A stretch of DNA of 64,000 bases from assembly GCF_040115645.1 (NCBI RefSeq), contig NC_089552.1, forward strand, positions 496,001 through 560,000. The letters run 5' to 3'. This document shows, piece after piece, positions 1 through 13,795 of this stretch. Source of the stretch: Euwallacea fornicatus (lineage: Eukaryota > Arthropoda > Insecta > Coleoptera > Curculionidae). The notes under the pieces were generated by a model. That model saw nothing but the letters and a program-made list of their open reading frames with translations, was not told the origin of the DNA and made no database searches. Position 1 is the first letter of the stretch, and every line of letters starts with the position of its first letter. A program made the position numbers and the translations under genes.

Positions 1-1687
1 TCGGCATTTTGAGACCACCTAAAAACGGGAGCGAAAATAAGAAGTAAATACGGGAATCGCGCTGAATAGAATCTCTTTTCGTGTTACTCAGAAGACCTTT
101 CAAGAGGCGCAATTCTAAGTACGAAACACGACTGTATGGAGAATGAAAACGTGTTTTTCATATGGAAAAAAACGCGTTTTGACGCAGTCTTCCTTAGTCT
201 ACCATATGGTCTACATTGAAATTAGCGGTAACTAATTCGTCAGAACGCGACTGACATGCGATCAGCTCCCAAAGAACTATTGCTCATGTGCCCCTGAAAG
301 TCATTCTGAGTAAAACACCACTCGCAACCTGTCGTTGTCCATCGGACTAACATCACTTCTCTGTGAACATATGGATCGGCAGTTCATCACGCCGTAATTC
401 GTTAAATAACTCTCTCTATTCATTTCTTTGTGAACTACTTACTGAATTCTATCACCCGATATATTATTCCTGCATATTTAAACACTACATAGAATATGCC
501 ACAGGTTGCTAAACTTCAAAACAAAGATTTCTGGCAAGAAATAACTCCCCAAGGAGGAAATCTGATGGGTAGACGGGCGATTGCGCCCTAGCAATTGCGG
601 GCCATCGATTTCCCGCAGAATTTTGATTTGCCGCCACAAAACCAAAGTGAATCGGCGCCAAAGCGAGCGAGGGCAAAACGAACATAGCGCGCTCTGCTGT
701 CGTTGACCTGCTACTACACTGTCGCCGTTGCCAGCATGTGCCAAGTTTTATTTTCCTTTTTAGAATTCAGTATGCAAAATTGGTACTTTGTTTCCTGTAA
801 ATAGGTTCCTCAAATAAAAAATTCTCATTTGAAAGTTTTCATTAAATTTTAACCGTATCTCGAACTTTTTTTGTTCGTGCAATTTATTGTGCACAGGGCG
901 TCCAAAATTGGCTGTCTGCAATCTCCGTTGATAGCGAACGATTAAAAGGCGGCGTACGTAACTGCGTCTTTGTTTCGCGCTTAGTCGTCGCGACTATAAT
1001 TAAAAATGTATAGAAAGCGAAAGGCAAATAGATACGCCAACTTTTGTCGGCATGATTGTCTTCGGAACTCCCGTCTGCGAAGCAACTTTCAGGTTATAAA
1101 ACATTAAAAGTAATTTAAAAATGTTGAATGTTAAAAATGTATCAAATGTTTGATACATTACCTATTATGCATCTATAAAGTTGTGTAGGATGGGCGTGTT
1201 ATACTTATCGAAACCGCATTAAAAAATTCAGGAAATGTACTACATAGCAGAACAACGTGACACAGCCGCTTCTTCAAAAGCGCAGTCGCGGCAATCGACG
1301 CCGTCAAAAATCTGTCAACCTCAACCAGTCTGACAGACATTTTCCACCAGCAGCACTGGTCAGGGAAACGTTTGTTAACTTTCTAAACACTTTTACGTAT
1401 TTTCACGGGAATATTTTGCGTTAACAAATAAATCTAAAGTTTATCACGCTGAAGAAATCGGCTGTCCTTCCCCTCCCGTTCTTGGAACAAAGAAAACCAC
1501 CGTGTTACGTCACGCTAGAAAGGCCATTTTGATTTCGTACTAGACACATTGAAATTTTCATTTAGCTATTTGAAAAATTCGGGATCTGTTCCTGGGATTT
1601 CCGTGTTTTTGCGACGAAGATCAGAGGAAAACTATCAAAATTCCGGTGCCCACGAGAAACAAGGATACCGTACACGGTAACGGTGAT
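1..1687. other. Upstream noncoding DNA and likely ataxin-2 promoter/5' UTR
   Basis: No supported gene. Short open frames occur on both strands but show no recognisable protein and no matching splice pattern. The last 200 bases or so before 1688 should hold the promoter and 5' untranslated region of the ataxin-2 gene, because its first coding exon follows directly. No core promoter element could be placed with confidence. Confidence 0.5.
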
Positions 1688-4600
1688 ATGAACAAGAGAA
1701 AGACCAGGGGAGGCTCTGTCAGGTATGCCATTTTTTGTTTTTCCTTATGTTTTTCTTTTGTTGCCGTCTACATCCTTTTCATTCCTCCATTTTCCTCGTT
1801 TCAAATGCTTTCCCGTTTTAATGCACATTCGTGGGAATTCGATTTTACGTCCATTTTCGCTTGAATATTAAAAAATTAGTGAACAACTTCCCAGATTTTC
1901 AACTAATTATGTGTATTTTTCACATAAACAATAGACGCCATTATTGGTACATTTGAAAGAATAATGTAAGTTGCAGACTTATTGTCCCTCAAGTGGGACC
2001 AACTCCAATAGTAAATTGTCAGTGCATTAGTCAGTTGTATTGTACAGTAAATGCATTTATAAGCAAAGCTGAACCATCTATTGTGTGCCCCCTAAGGTAC
2101 CAAGTCAGTGATACATTAGAAATCCTCAAATAGAAGCCATTTATATAATAATATTATTGACAATGTGATCGGAGATCTCCCATTAGTTCTCTCACCTAAT
2201 GTGAGATATCAAGGTTGTCCAAAGGGTTATCGCTTTAGTTAAATGGGGGATTTCAAAGGGCTGCACACAGTATCACCAGTAGATCCATCTAGTAGGTGAC
2301 TTTTTGAACTCTGGTAACTAAGTTATATGAAGACATTACACCCCAAGATAGCTAGTTAGAACTTCACTGCTACCTGAATTATTTTTATGTACTGATAGTA
2401 AAAGTAATATCTAAAACTCGAAAGGTTTCTTCCATAGGAAGTCATTGTTTAACTTGGTACCACAAATAACCCAAAACTCTTATTAAAATACAGATAGGAA
2501 CACAACTCGTATTTGTTTTTGGCTCCTTCAGTGTTTGAGATGCTTAAGTCAAATTTTGAGGTCATACACGGCTTTAGCATCTGCAGAGTATATTTCGAAA
2601 CAATCCCAGTAGTCCACAGGGAATCACTGATCATTTTTCTGGGGTCAGACCTCCTTTGACCATCCTCCTTTTTTTCTATTGTAAAACACTGGTTTATAGT
2701 TTCGTTAAATTTTAAATCCTTGTTCAATTTAGAAACTTGTTCAGCCTTTTCATTTCTTTGGCATGGGCAATCATTTTCATTTGAGAAATTAAGAAGCAAA
2801 GCGTGAATTTTTTCTATCGAATTGACCCAGTCGGTTTTTTTTTCTATATCCGTCCTATCGAAAACATAAGTTTACTTCCGTTGCCATATTCATAGCCTAA
2901 AGAAGACCGTGAAGTCCCTTCGCTGAACTGAAAGTTTCTTATCATATTTTAATTTTATGGATGTCGCCCAGACATCAACTAATAGCTTCCTTAACAAATC
3001 AATAATGGGCCCCAAACCCAAAGGCCGACACCAACCGATTTATGAAGTCATAAACCACTCATTTTTAAATGAAATCTGCATAAGCCTAGCCTTGGTGAGT
3101 AAATATCTTTTCTAAGGGTCACGTATGTTACCTACCTACCTTCTGTCTGTTTAATTGTTTCATTTTTGCTTGAAAATATTTTGGGTCTCTTTGGCGAATC
3201 CAAGCTTTACCCAGAATTGAGACCCTAATTAGCAGTTTCGAATTATCCGCACATGTCCTTTCACATCCAGGTAAATTTTATATTCTGTAGCTGCCTAATG
3301 AAAGTCAAGAGAGCCTCATACAGTTACCATACATAAATCAGATTTCTTATTAGTTATTTACTGATAAGCCAGCTATTAGGTATATTAATAAATAATGGTT
3401 CTTGGGGTAATTGGGTTGGTAATTAAGGACTGATAAACTGATAGGACCTATAGCCATCAAATAACGGTTTTGTTTGATGTAAGTTATTAGAGAACAATGT
3501 CCGTTTCCCTTATCAATTAAATCATGGGTCCTTTAAGCCCCTTTAAATAACTACTGGCTAACTTTTCATTACATTTACAATTGATTAGTAAATTTGAATT
3601 CAGTTATAATTTTTATAATATTCAGGGTGGATTTTAAGTAAGGATTTTCCTTTGAACACAACGCAGACCTCTAACATGCTGGTTTCGGCAATTTTTTAGA
3701 TTTAAAAACGTGTTATATGAAGATTTTACTTAGTTTTTTGAGTTCTGTGTCGTGTTAAAAAGAAAATTCCTGCTTAATGTTTACCATGAATTTACATCTT
3801 GTATCCTGCAAAAAACGTATTCCATACCTATGTATCTTTGGCCCTTTTGGTTTTTTGTGATCCCTATGTTCTTATATTTTTGAATTGTTGCGACGTTAAT
3901 AAATATCATACATTAACATTGCCATGGACATCTCCGAACCAGTAGTAAATAATCTTCTGCAATTATGTCTGATGTCAATAATACGTTGTACAGGGTGTTT
4001 CGTAAAATAAAAATAAATAATGGAAACGGTGTAGGAACGCGCATAGCAACCGGCATAGTATGGTTTTCATAAATCATACTGTATAACGGAGTATTTTTCT
4101 AATCTACCAGAATAGTTGCAAATAGGGCTATAACCTTTTCTTTGAGTCCCCTTAAATAATTAAATAAAAACTTATTGATTTTTTTGCCTATGAGAACTAC
4201 TAATAGGATTATGGTCTTGGTCAGTACATAGAACATTTCATTTTTAACAAAATCATTTAATTTTGTATCTCGAAATGTGCTTCATTAAGGAAATATCAAA
4301 GCTCCTTAAGCTTTGCCCCAAAAGGCGACTGATGAACCAGCTTAAATATTGCATTTATAGCGTTTTTATTCAGTTAACAACGTTATTGATAACAGGCCTA
4401 TATATAAATGCCTCAGTATAGTGTTTCTTGATACTTATCCTCACTTTCATCAAACAAGGTTTGAGCTAACTTCGTTGAAGTGGGATTGTTTCTTTAATTT
4501 ACCTCACGCTAGATTAATTGCTTTGCAGAGGCCAAAGACAGAGGTCTCTAGGAACTGAAGGGGTCTATAGCAATCCCACTTTTATGCATGCAGCCACCTC

Positions 4601-7600
4601 ACAAGTAGGTAACGTGGCACGGATAACTACAGCCTCTGGGCAAGTGTGGGAAGGTAACGATTACGTCTGCACCATTAGAAATAACTTTTCCAATGTGATT
4701 GTTTTCCTTCAGGTGTCTTCAGAACATTTTCCCAAAATTTCGATGTAGTTCTGGAAGTGGTTGCAAAGGTGGAAAATCCTGACGCACCTGACTCTCGTTT
4801 ATTAACGGAGACACATAGGGACAAGTTAATCTTTAAGCCATGTGATATTTTGAATATGACTTTTAAAAATGTGGATCTGGATTTTCCCGTTAAGGACACT
4901 TTTCAGGTTAGACGTTCTCAGTAATTATTATAGACCGATTAATTAAACAGAATATTTTAGACTGACACTGCAATTTCTGCAAGATTAAACGGTAATAGAA
5001 ATGAAGAAAAGGAACTAGAGCCGTGGGACGCAGGCCAATTAAACGGGAATGATTTAAACCTAGATCTGGAAGCGTCAAACGGGTGGGATGTTCAAGACAT
5101 GTTTCGCAAAAATGAGCAAGAATATGGGGTATATAATCAGTACAAATAACGGTTTTAACGAATGCTTATTTCCGATATACTTAGGTACAATCAACATTTG
5201 ACCATTCCTTGAGGGGCTACACAGTTCCGTTGCAGGCAAGTGATTCAGCAGACTTCAAAGAGGCTCAAGCAAAGGCTGAACAAATTGCTAGTGAAATTGG
5301 TACTTAATGCACAGTTTTAAGCAAATTAAAAGGTGTTTGATGCTTTTATTATTGCAGAGAATCAACCGGGCCATCGGGCTAGGTTGGAATTAGAAAATGG
5401 AGATGAAGAAGCTGCTTTTGCTGCAGTTGTAAGGCCAAATCAACAACAAGAATCTAACGGTAAGGTTCGATTTTGAAGTAATTTGCTCATTAAATAATTG
5501 AGAAACAGCGAAAATGAATTACTTTTTGGTTATATTTTGCGGTATTGCGGAATCAACTAAGTACTTAAATAATATTCCTCAGGAAAATACATTCCTCCAG
5601 CGAAGAGAAAGGGACAAAATAATGGTAAATTGGTCCGTAGTACTCCCCCACCATCAGGCGGGTCTAGCGCTCAAAATTCGCCCTCGCCGAAAGAAACCCG
5701 AGCGCCAATTCAGTATCCAGCTCATAGTGGCGCACACCAAGGCCATCAAAATAACATTCACCCCATTTCACCAAGTAAGTTTACCAAGTGTAGTGTTGGA
5801 CCGGGATTTTGTATGTGAAATAATATCATTTAGGGTTTATTTTTGACTGTGTATTTTGGAGGTATCATATATAAAAATAAGTGAATTGTAAATATTAGTA
5901 ACTAGCAAATTAAATACACATTTACTAGTGGGAGGGGTATTAAGCCAATAGTAGTAAAGTATTATTTAATCGGTTAAAAATTTAAAAACTTTCATTTTAG
6001 AAGATAATAACTGAAATATTTTATTTTGGGTTTATAGTACTAAATATGTAATGAATGATTTATATAATTTGTTCAACAAAAATCTCAAGTCAAATAAATA
6101 TACGGGATCTTCCTGAATTTGTGGATAATCTCCTAGGCTCATATAACACTAATCACAATGTAACGTCGTTAATTTTTATAAAATTTTTAACCCACAGGGT
6201 CGCCCAACTAGTACATTTAGCTTTCTTTTTAATCAAAACGAGATAAATTTAACTTCCCTGTATATTTAAGTCCCTGGAATTCGAATACTACTAAACAATC
6301 TGGTCAGTTTTTTGCACCTAAATTGCAAAGAAAAGTGTAAGTAATTTATCCCTATCGAAGTTAAATGATTATAGTTGTTTTACTATACTTCGTGGATGTT
6401 TAAGAGTTTTTAATAATCTTTAATCGGTGTTACAGATGCCCACACTCCACCTCAGCAACCACACCCACCGCAGGGTCCCCAACCTGTACAACATATGCCT
6501 CCCCCCCCTCATGTTCACGCGGCAGTACCACCCCAGGTTTTGACGCCTCAGGTGCAGAATATTCCTCCTCAAATACACGCACAGCCAATGGTAAATTGAT
6601 TAGTTGGTTCTTATATTGAATTAATTTTCCTTAAATATGAAGATTCTTCGCATTTGGCAATAGTCGGACTGTAAAACGAACTAAAAATAAAATTTCTAAT
6701 ATATGACTCTAAATATATCTCTTCATAGCCTATGCCGCAACATGTGCCACTGCCTAATAATCCACCCCCGCGCCCGAATTCGCATACGCCACCGCATCAA
6801 TATACTCAAGGGCCGTCACCCAGACCCGGCGGTCCTCATGCAGTGCCTCATACGGGACCGCCTCACGGCAAACCTCAAATGAATGGCGAAATCAAATCCG
6901 GGCCGCAACAAAGACAGCAGCGTCATCAGCAGCAATATCATCCAGATCGAATCATGCACGCTGGGCCGCCTGGACATCCTCAGGGTCCGCCGCCGCAACA
7001 GGTTGCGTATCAGGATGTTAAACAGGTGAGGACTCACTCTTGTCATAAAAATACCTAATTCTATGCATATTGTATAAAATCAATCGGTTCTTTGTGACTA
7101 TATCTTTTCTAAAAAAATATTCCAAAATCTTTAAATAACACGCAGTTTTATTATCAGGAACAAGGTCCACCGCACTCAATTCCTCCACCCCAGCAAGTGT
7201 CCCGTTCTCAACCGCCACCCCCGCAAGCGGTTCAAAACCAGGAAACCCTGAAAGAGCTTCATGCTTTTTCGCAAGATTTTACCTTGTCGTCAATGCCTGC
7301 TCATACGAGTCCCACATTACAGCCGGTTCCTGCACCACATGTCCAACAGGGATTGGCTAATCAGAGCCTTTCTCATATACAGGGCACGGAATCACCGCAA
7401 ATGGTGACTCAAATGGCGCCACCGGTGCAGACGCACAGCGCCGGCACGTCACCTAGTGGAAGCAGCAGCAATCTGAGTGCACACAGGTGAGATCGTGTAT
7501 CGCCAAACAGTGTCACGTGAGGTGTCATTAATTTCTTTTCTTATTACTTGCCATTTTCACCCAATTTTCTAGGTTCGTATGCGGAAGTTGAGTATTAATT

Positions 7601-9606
7601 GATCCGTACCTATATGCGAGTAATTGACTATTTTCCGTAATTTTTATATCTACTTATTGCAGTAGCATACAGGAGCAACTTCAAACATCTATCAGCTCGC
7701 AGAAGCAACCGAGTCCCGCTCAAAGTCCGCAGAGCATCGAAAGCGAGAAACTGCAGAGTGCGGTGGCTAAGTCGAAATTGAATCCAAATGCCAAGGAATT
7801 TGTGTTGAATCCTACGGCTAAGCCATTCCAACCCAGGTAAGAATCATTTAAGAAATTTAAATATATTACAAAATTAGTAAAGTAAATAAAGAATTATGCT
7901 GCTATTTCAAATAATGTTTATCCGTAAGGAGATCCGACATTAAGTTTTTTATTTCATTTTTAAGTTTAAAGAGCCGAAATGTTCATTTCCTTAGATCGCC
8001 GAGTACTCCTTCTGCAAGCAGACCGCATACACCCCAAACGCCATCTCATAGTCCTTACATTGCTGTGAGCGGACCTGGGGGCGGTCCACCGATGCCTGTT
8101 ACTATGATGCCCATGCATTACATGGCAATCAGTCAACCCCAGTACCAGCCGCCTCCACCTCCGCAGTCAAGTAGAATGAGAAAAAGTAAGTGTTAGATAG
8201 AATATGCGTTACAATTTTCGAAATACAAGTGGAATGCAGCGGATTTGAATAACCCTGCATACCTTTCCAACTTAAACTGAAAACAATAATTCCATCGTTT
8301 TTCCAGTTCCGATGAGTCAAATCCGGAACGACATGGCATCTCAGATGCAACACGCCGCAGCTGTAACGGGGCAACCGTTGCTTGCACCCGCTCCACTTCC
8401 GCAGTTCATATATCCGTCGGCTGCTGCAGCGGCGCACAGCATGAACCAGGCCGCCGCTGCATATCAGCCGACGGTTGCTGCTATGCACGCGGCTGCCGCT
8501 GCTACAATTAGGATGTATGACTCGGCGGCTGCTGCCTCAGCAGCGCAGGCACAGGTGAGCTTTTATTTAGTCACTTTTAAGTCGTACAGAATCAAATTAC
8601 CGAATTTGAAGAATAAGCATCGTCTCAACTTGTATTGTTTAACGTCCGTGTATCTTTCAGCTTCCGTACCTACCTCCACAGCCGAGTGGTACCCCCTCTC
8701 CGGCGCAGTCTTATAATCCTGCTGCTGTCCAGCAACAACAGGGCCCACCTCAAGGATACCAGGTAGGGTGCTACATTCATAATTGCGATTAAAGCCGAAG
8801 TCTCGTCCTAAGGTATTCAAATTATTAGTCCTTAAATTTTAAGATTATTATAATATGGCTATATAAAAGATAGGTAAGATCTATAATGGTAACAACGCGT
8901 CTTCAAGGTAAGTTCTTCTTTTCTTTACTAGGGGAAATACGTTTATTACGATAATAATTGTAATAAGAGCTTATTTGTACATTATTGTTAAGGATTATTT
9001 CTCTATATTGCAGGCTGTGCAACATACACAACAGGCTCCACCGCAGGTTGGTATGCAGAATATTGGTATGTTCTGCATACCAGCGCAACCTCATTTAATG
9101 CCAAATGTACCTTACCTACAGCAGGCTCCCCCACCGGGGCCCCCGCAGCATCTGCAGGTACGCAGTAAAATGATAATTGTCAACTTGTCTCCTAATAAGT
9201 GCTTCTTTAGATGAATATAATGCAAAGATTCGTTAATCGATCACTTGTTGTCTCCTTTATTCGATACTTCAATAATGACGCCATATGTCGCATTAAATTA
9301 GGTTTGCATAGCTGAGATTAAGTTCGACAAAATGGCTAACTGGAGTACGAAATAATGTAATAATAAAGTGGTTCTACGGTGACAAATCCAACAGAAACCA
9401 AAAGGTACTTCTAGGGCCATTGCGAAAATCGGCCTGTTCTGTCTGAAACTATGTTCAAGTTTTCTTACCAAAAGTATTATGAGTCATTTCCCCTTGATTT
9501 TGCTATCCACATTTTGTCATACTGTAACAAACATTTGTTCACACAGGTGCTAGTCCAGCATCAACACCCTTCCCAAGGTGGAAACCATCACGGCCAGAAT
9601 CCTTAA
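1688..9606 (+). CDS. Atx2: Ataxin-2 homologue, about 16 coding exons
   Basis: Ataxin-2 is a cytoplasmic RNA-binding regulator of translation, mRNA stability and stress granules that recruits poly(A)-binding protein. Exons, all with GT-AG borders, include 1688-1722, 4529-4653, 4713-4906, 4961-5128, 5185-5299, 5358-5459 and from 5583; the last ends at TAA 9604-9606. Exons 2-3 encode the Lsm-like region (GVYSNPTFMHAATSQVG, then FDVVLEVV). Exons 3-6 encode the LsmAD region, including NGWDVQDMFRKNEQEYGV and STFDHSLRGYTVPL. A Pro/Gln/His-rich middle follows, then a PAM2 motif, SKLNPNAKEFVLNP, at about 7771-7812, which in this family binds the PABP MLLE domain. The tail has Ala-rich runs at 8410-8545 instead of the long polyglutamine of human ATXN2. 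ATG 1688 is the first in-frame Met before a good donor. Exon phases match at every junction I checked. Intron 1 is unusually long (1723-4528) and may hold nested frames. Confidence 0.95.
3989..4002 (+). repeat. Solo CAGGGTGTTTC repeat terminus in ataxin-2 intron 1
   Basis: The stretch tacagggtgtttcg matches the terminal motif seen again at 12272, 33474, 45402 and 55839. Such motifs are common ends of dispersed MITE-like repeats in insect genomes. No partner in inverse orientation was found nearby, so this is a solo or decayed end. Confidence 0.45.
7771..7812 (+). other. PAM2 motif of ataxin-2
   Basis: The translation SKLNPNAKEFVLNP matches the PAM2 consensus, with the LNPxAxEF core that docks in the MLLE domain of poly(A)-binding protein. 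Leu, Asn, Ala, Glu and Phe are all in place. This is the strongest single diagnostic for ataxin-2 in the gene. Confidence 0.9.
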
Positions 9607-12271
9607 CGCTGAACCCAACAGCTTCGGGAAGGGATTCGATTTTAATAGAAAATTTAATTTTATTTAGGTAGTAAGGATATATGAAGATCTATTTTCCTAC
9701 AGGGGAGGCAAAAAATTTTCGTTGCGACTAAGTTACTAATCGCTGTAAACACTGTTACTCGTACACTCTTAAAAAGTTAACAGGCTGCACTGAGACTTCC
9801 CGATTATGCACTGTCCAACTATTGTCGAAATTAGGAACCTCTAGTTTCAGAATAAGTTGGAGTCATATTGTATTATAAGGGAGCAGCAAAATTAATGGGT
9901 GTCATGGCGGGAATTTTGCCTTCGACTGTAAATTATCATTCGATTATTAATATATGGTAAGTGGGTCTGTGAAAAAACGAGGAGTGTTTTCAGAAGAAGC
10001 AGAAGCTACGCCACTTACGGAATATAATAAAAGTATGCATTTACTTTGGAAGTTTGATACAGCCATAAATTGTTTGGGAATAATGATAATTGAGGAGCAA
10101 ACATGGGGTTTAAATACTTACAAGGAGTGCATAAACTATTAATAAAAGCTAAATTTTTATTGCGAATGTCCATAACAAATATAGTTCTCCGCCAATCCAT
10201 AGTATGGATTTATCCATATTTGTTCATGTTTACTTCTTTATTATACAGGAGGATATTCATAAATATTATTGACTAATTTATTTTCTACTCATTTCTCGTA
10301 TTTTCATGGGTCTAGTTTTATTTAATTAGGTAAGTATTTAAACCTTTTTTAATTGTTACGTTGTTTACGACGTTTTATTTTATTTCTCACTCTTTGCCTT
10401 ATTGAAAAATAAAAACGAACAGGATGTAAGTGTTTCGAGTTCACCATTGTCGGTATATTAAACATTCTCAGTAAGGTCGAGTGGACGTCAATACCTATAG
10501 GTTTCAAAACAACTTTTTTTGCTAGAAGCTAAAAAAACCTACAGTTGTTTGCATTCAGTTTGGGCGATAGACGAAGGTGACTAAACATCTTGTAAACCTT
10601 ATAAATTTTTTGCTTAGTCATATTCCTCTCAACTTTTTACTTTCCACGGCCTGTTTCCGATTTTAAATGGGAAAAATCAACTAGCGCGCGTATAGGTACG
10701 TGCGATACATTCGATTTGCTGAAGATTTCTTGAGGGACAAGAGTTGTGCATGTCGTCGTTGTTTTTACAGCTTTGTCCGTCCTTTTTATCAAAATAGGTC
10801 ACGAATGCGAACTCGGAGGGAGTGACAGATCTATAAAGGGGTGGAAATTACTACATCTTCTTGGATATTGAAAGTAATCCTCCTCTTCGCGGGGAGCCGT
10901 GGGGCGGTGCATTGTTGTGGTCATTTGAATTTACAGGGAAACGTTGCCTTATAAACTATACTGTGTGATTCCGCGAAAAGGGAGCTTTAAACTCGTGATA
11001 GGCCTGGAAAAAACTGATGCAAACAACTTCAGAGTCCGGGCAGAACTGTCCACCCAAATGAGGATTCTTTTTCTGCGCTTTGTGTAAATTATTACGAGAC
11101 GCTCTTTGCGTTCTCACAACCGTAATTCAATAGTCGTCAATTTCAAATTAATGCAAAATGAATGAGCATGACTCACCTGGAATGCTTTCTGTGCACTTCC
11201 CAGGAACAACAAAGCGGCAGCTTTGCAGAAACACTATCCTTACATCCTGCGTCCTTGTTATGCAAAACCAAATTATAAACTCATTTTTTTCATTTCGATA
11301 CGTGAAATGTTTTCGTTCGTATCTAATTCAGAAAATCAGTTTAGTTTCGTAACAGATGAGACACGTTCTTAGAGCCACCTTTTGGTTTTCGGTCCGCCTC
11401 AGAAGCCTTGGGGCCCTCCTGTCGAATTCCATATGAGTGATCAAATGAGTTTATATTGCGGTTTTAACAAAATATTTCCATTTAAAACAACCTTATGTTG
11501 ACGTAAAATTCATAATTTTTATCTCGTTTCCTGCGTTTTTTCCATTCGTGATTCTCTTTGGATATATAGTTAACAAAAAAATCAATATCTTACCTCGTAA
11601 GTAAAACGTAACACTCCTGAAAATATTTCTGCAACTTGATAGAGAATCTTAGGGCCCATTGCACGATTTCAATGTTTTTTATATTTTAAACCTGAACAAA
11701 CCGAGTAGTGAAAACACCAGATTCTCTATCCAAAGTGGAGAAATTGTTAAGTTACTTTTTTAAATAATATATTTTTGTTATTGCATTTTTTTGTTACTCA
11801 TTTTGAACTTTCTCAGTTTCATCTGTCGCTGTCGTTGATTGGATTTTCCTTTATAGTAGAGACAACGTTTTTTTCATTAGCGTTCATTGTAATTTAGGTC
11901 TTAAGTAGGGATAATTTGTTTGGCACTTCAAGGGTCTAAACACAGACTTGGTGGAGTCTCTCCGAAGTATCAAATAATATTGTACGGATTGAGGGGATAC
12001 CACGGTAATGTGGTAGCAAACTTAATGGGTCGTTTTTCGATTGTTGAAGAAGGCTCATGTGTATAGTTAAATATCAAATGTAATTGTGAGTTTCGCCTCG
12101 GCAGAGGCGTTGTGGAACAATCTGAAGGCAAAAATGTTATCGGACAACACTTCGTCAAATCTACACTTTCTCCCAATAATTGTTTATGTTCAAGTAAATA
12201 ACATGCGTCAGAAGTATTGTCCAATATCTGCGCAGGAAAGACATTGCGCAGAAGTGTTTAGGTGCCTTAGT

Positions 12272-12358
12272 TATACAGGGTGGCTTCATATACAAGATAT
12301 TTAAATAATAGCAATAAAAATGAAGAGCAAATTATTATTGCCCAAAGCACCCTGTATA
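12272..12358. mobile_element. 87 bp MITE-like element with 11 bp inverted ends
   Basis: The left end tatacagggtg (12272-12282) and right end caccctgtata (12348-12358) are exact inverse complements, enclosing about 65 AT-rich bases with no coding capacity. This is the structure of a very short non-autonomous inverted-repeat element. The same end sequence recurs elsewhere in the window. The family and its transposase are not identifiable here. Confidence 0.6.
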
Positions 12359-12643
12359 CCTTATTCGATATAAATACGTTTTAACTTCCTAATGTCAAAA
12401 AGTACTGTTTTTCGGCGCCATATTTCTTTTAGAGTAAAATTTATAAACACTTTGTATTGTGCTTATGTTTTTGTTTATGAACTTTTTCACTTTTTCTAAA
12501 AACAAATCTTAACAGAATTATAGTGAATTATTGCTGGCCGCAGCAATACGAGAGCGATGTTCATTCGCGGCAGCTCTCAAAACAGTTTTGTTTTTGCATC
12601 GTACGTTTTTCTTTATTGAAAACAATGAAAAAAAAGTCGAACC

Positions 12644-12647
<4 letters not shown>

Positions 12648-12675
<28 letters not shown>
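12648..12675. repeat. Poly-T homopolymer
   Basis: A run of almost 30 T, followed by aatattttttg. It may be a decayed poly(A) tail on the minus strand or simple slippage. No retroelement body was recognised beside it. Confidence 0.7.
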
Positions 12676-12680
<5 letters not shown>

Positions 12681-13795
12681 TTTTTGTTACAAATAAAACG
12701 GTCATGATGTTTATTTGTGAATTGTATAGTTTTATTCCAATATTAAATTTGTCCAAACGTATGTATGTTCTGTCTTGAGTGCGCGTGCGTTTGAACCGCG
12801 GAATAAGTGGGGCTTCCTACTTTTTGCCAGCGAAGAGCCACTTTCTGGTCGGTTATACAAAGCGTTCTCCAATCCCCCCTATTTTCTTATCCCGACGTCT
12901 CCGTGAAATCCCCCTTGAAGTGTTGCGTGTGTTGTAAAGCCAAACGTAAATTGTACGAAACACGTCTTCCGTCCGTTAACAATCTTTCAGGTGTTTAGTA
13001 ACTATTTCCGCGCTCAACCGCTTGAGTCATCCTCGAGCGGAGCAGTATCGCTTTCCGCACCTCGTGGGAGATAAGCACTTATCACTCTCAGCTGCTTCCG
13101 AGGTTTGAGCCTTATTTACGTACGTAACGTAAGAAGCGGTACGTCATCTTTACGTTAGTTCACGTGAATGCATCGTGGCTTTCACAAAATCTTATGCGTT
13201 TATACTTAAATCAATGGACTGCGATTGATTCACCGAGTGATTTTCATATCAAGGTCCGCTTTAATGACAATTATCACATTAACGTTACATCTTAAATTAA
13301 AAAAAATTATATCTATTGTTCCCTTGAATAATTAGCCAATCAATACACCGCATAATTTAAAAACCGCACGCAATGCCCTTGAGCCGTGCGCCCATCGAAT
13401 GTGCACAATCGCGCACTTTTCATAATTAAAACAAACTTGACGATCAAGGTTTTTGACCAGACTCCATTTTTTTATTTATATTTTTAATTAAACAAAAGTA
13501 CTTCTCCCGTATTCAGGGTGAACTCGTTAGGTTCCTTTATTATTATTTATTTTTAAACCACTCGGAAACACGCGCTGCGCTGGCACGTTTCGTGTTTACT
13601 TGGTCAGTCTGACCGCGGTTCTTGTAGAAATAGCCCGGGATTTGGGTCAGATATATTTAAATAATGCTTGATTAACGTTGTTTTAGTTAGTTAACAATAA
13701 TTAATTTCATTGTCATTGATATTGCAGTTTTGTGTTCGGAGTCATTCGAGTGGTGCGTGCGAGCTTCGTGCAGCATTTGGTGTGAAAGTGGCAGC

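Larger units (their letters stand above)
9607..13795. other. Ataxin-2 3' UTR and noncoding DNA
   Basis: The first several hundred bases are probably ataxin-2 3' UTR; AATAAA-like signals lie near 10026 and 10141. Beyond that I see no supported gene. The stretch holds a small inverted-repeat element (12272-12358) and a poly-T tract (about 12648-12675). Open frames here are short and overlap on both strands. Confidence 0.5.

Noticed and set aside
8129..8488. 119-codon minus-strand frame over ataxin-2 exons
   Set aside because: It is antisense to coding exons with Ala/Pro-rich codons, which create long antisense frames. No protein family matches.
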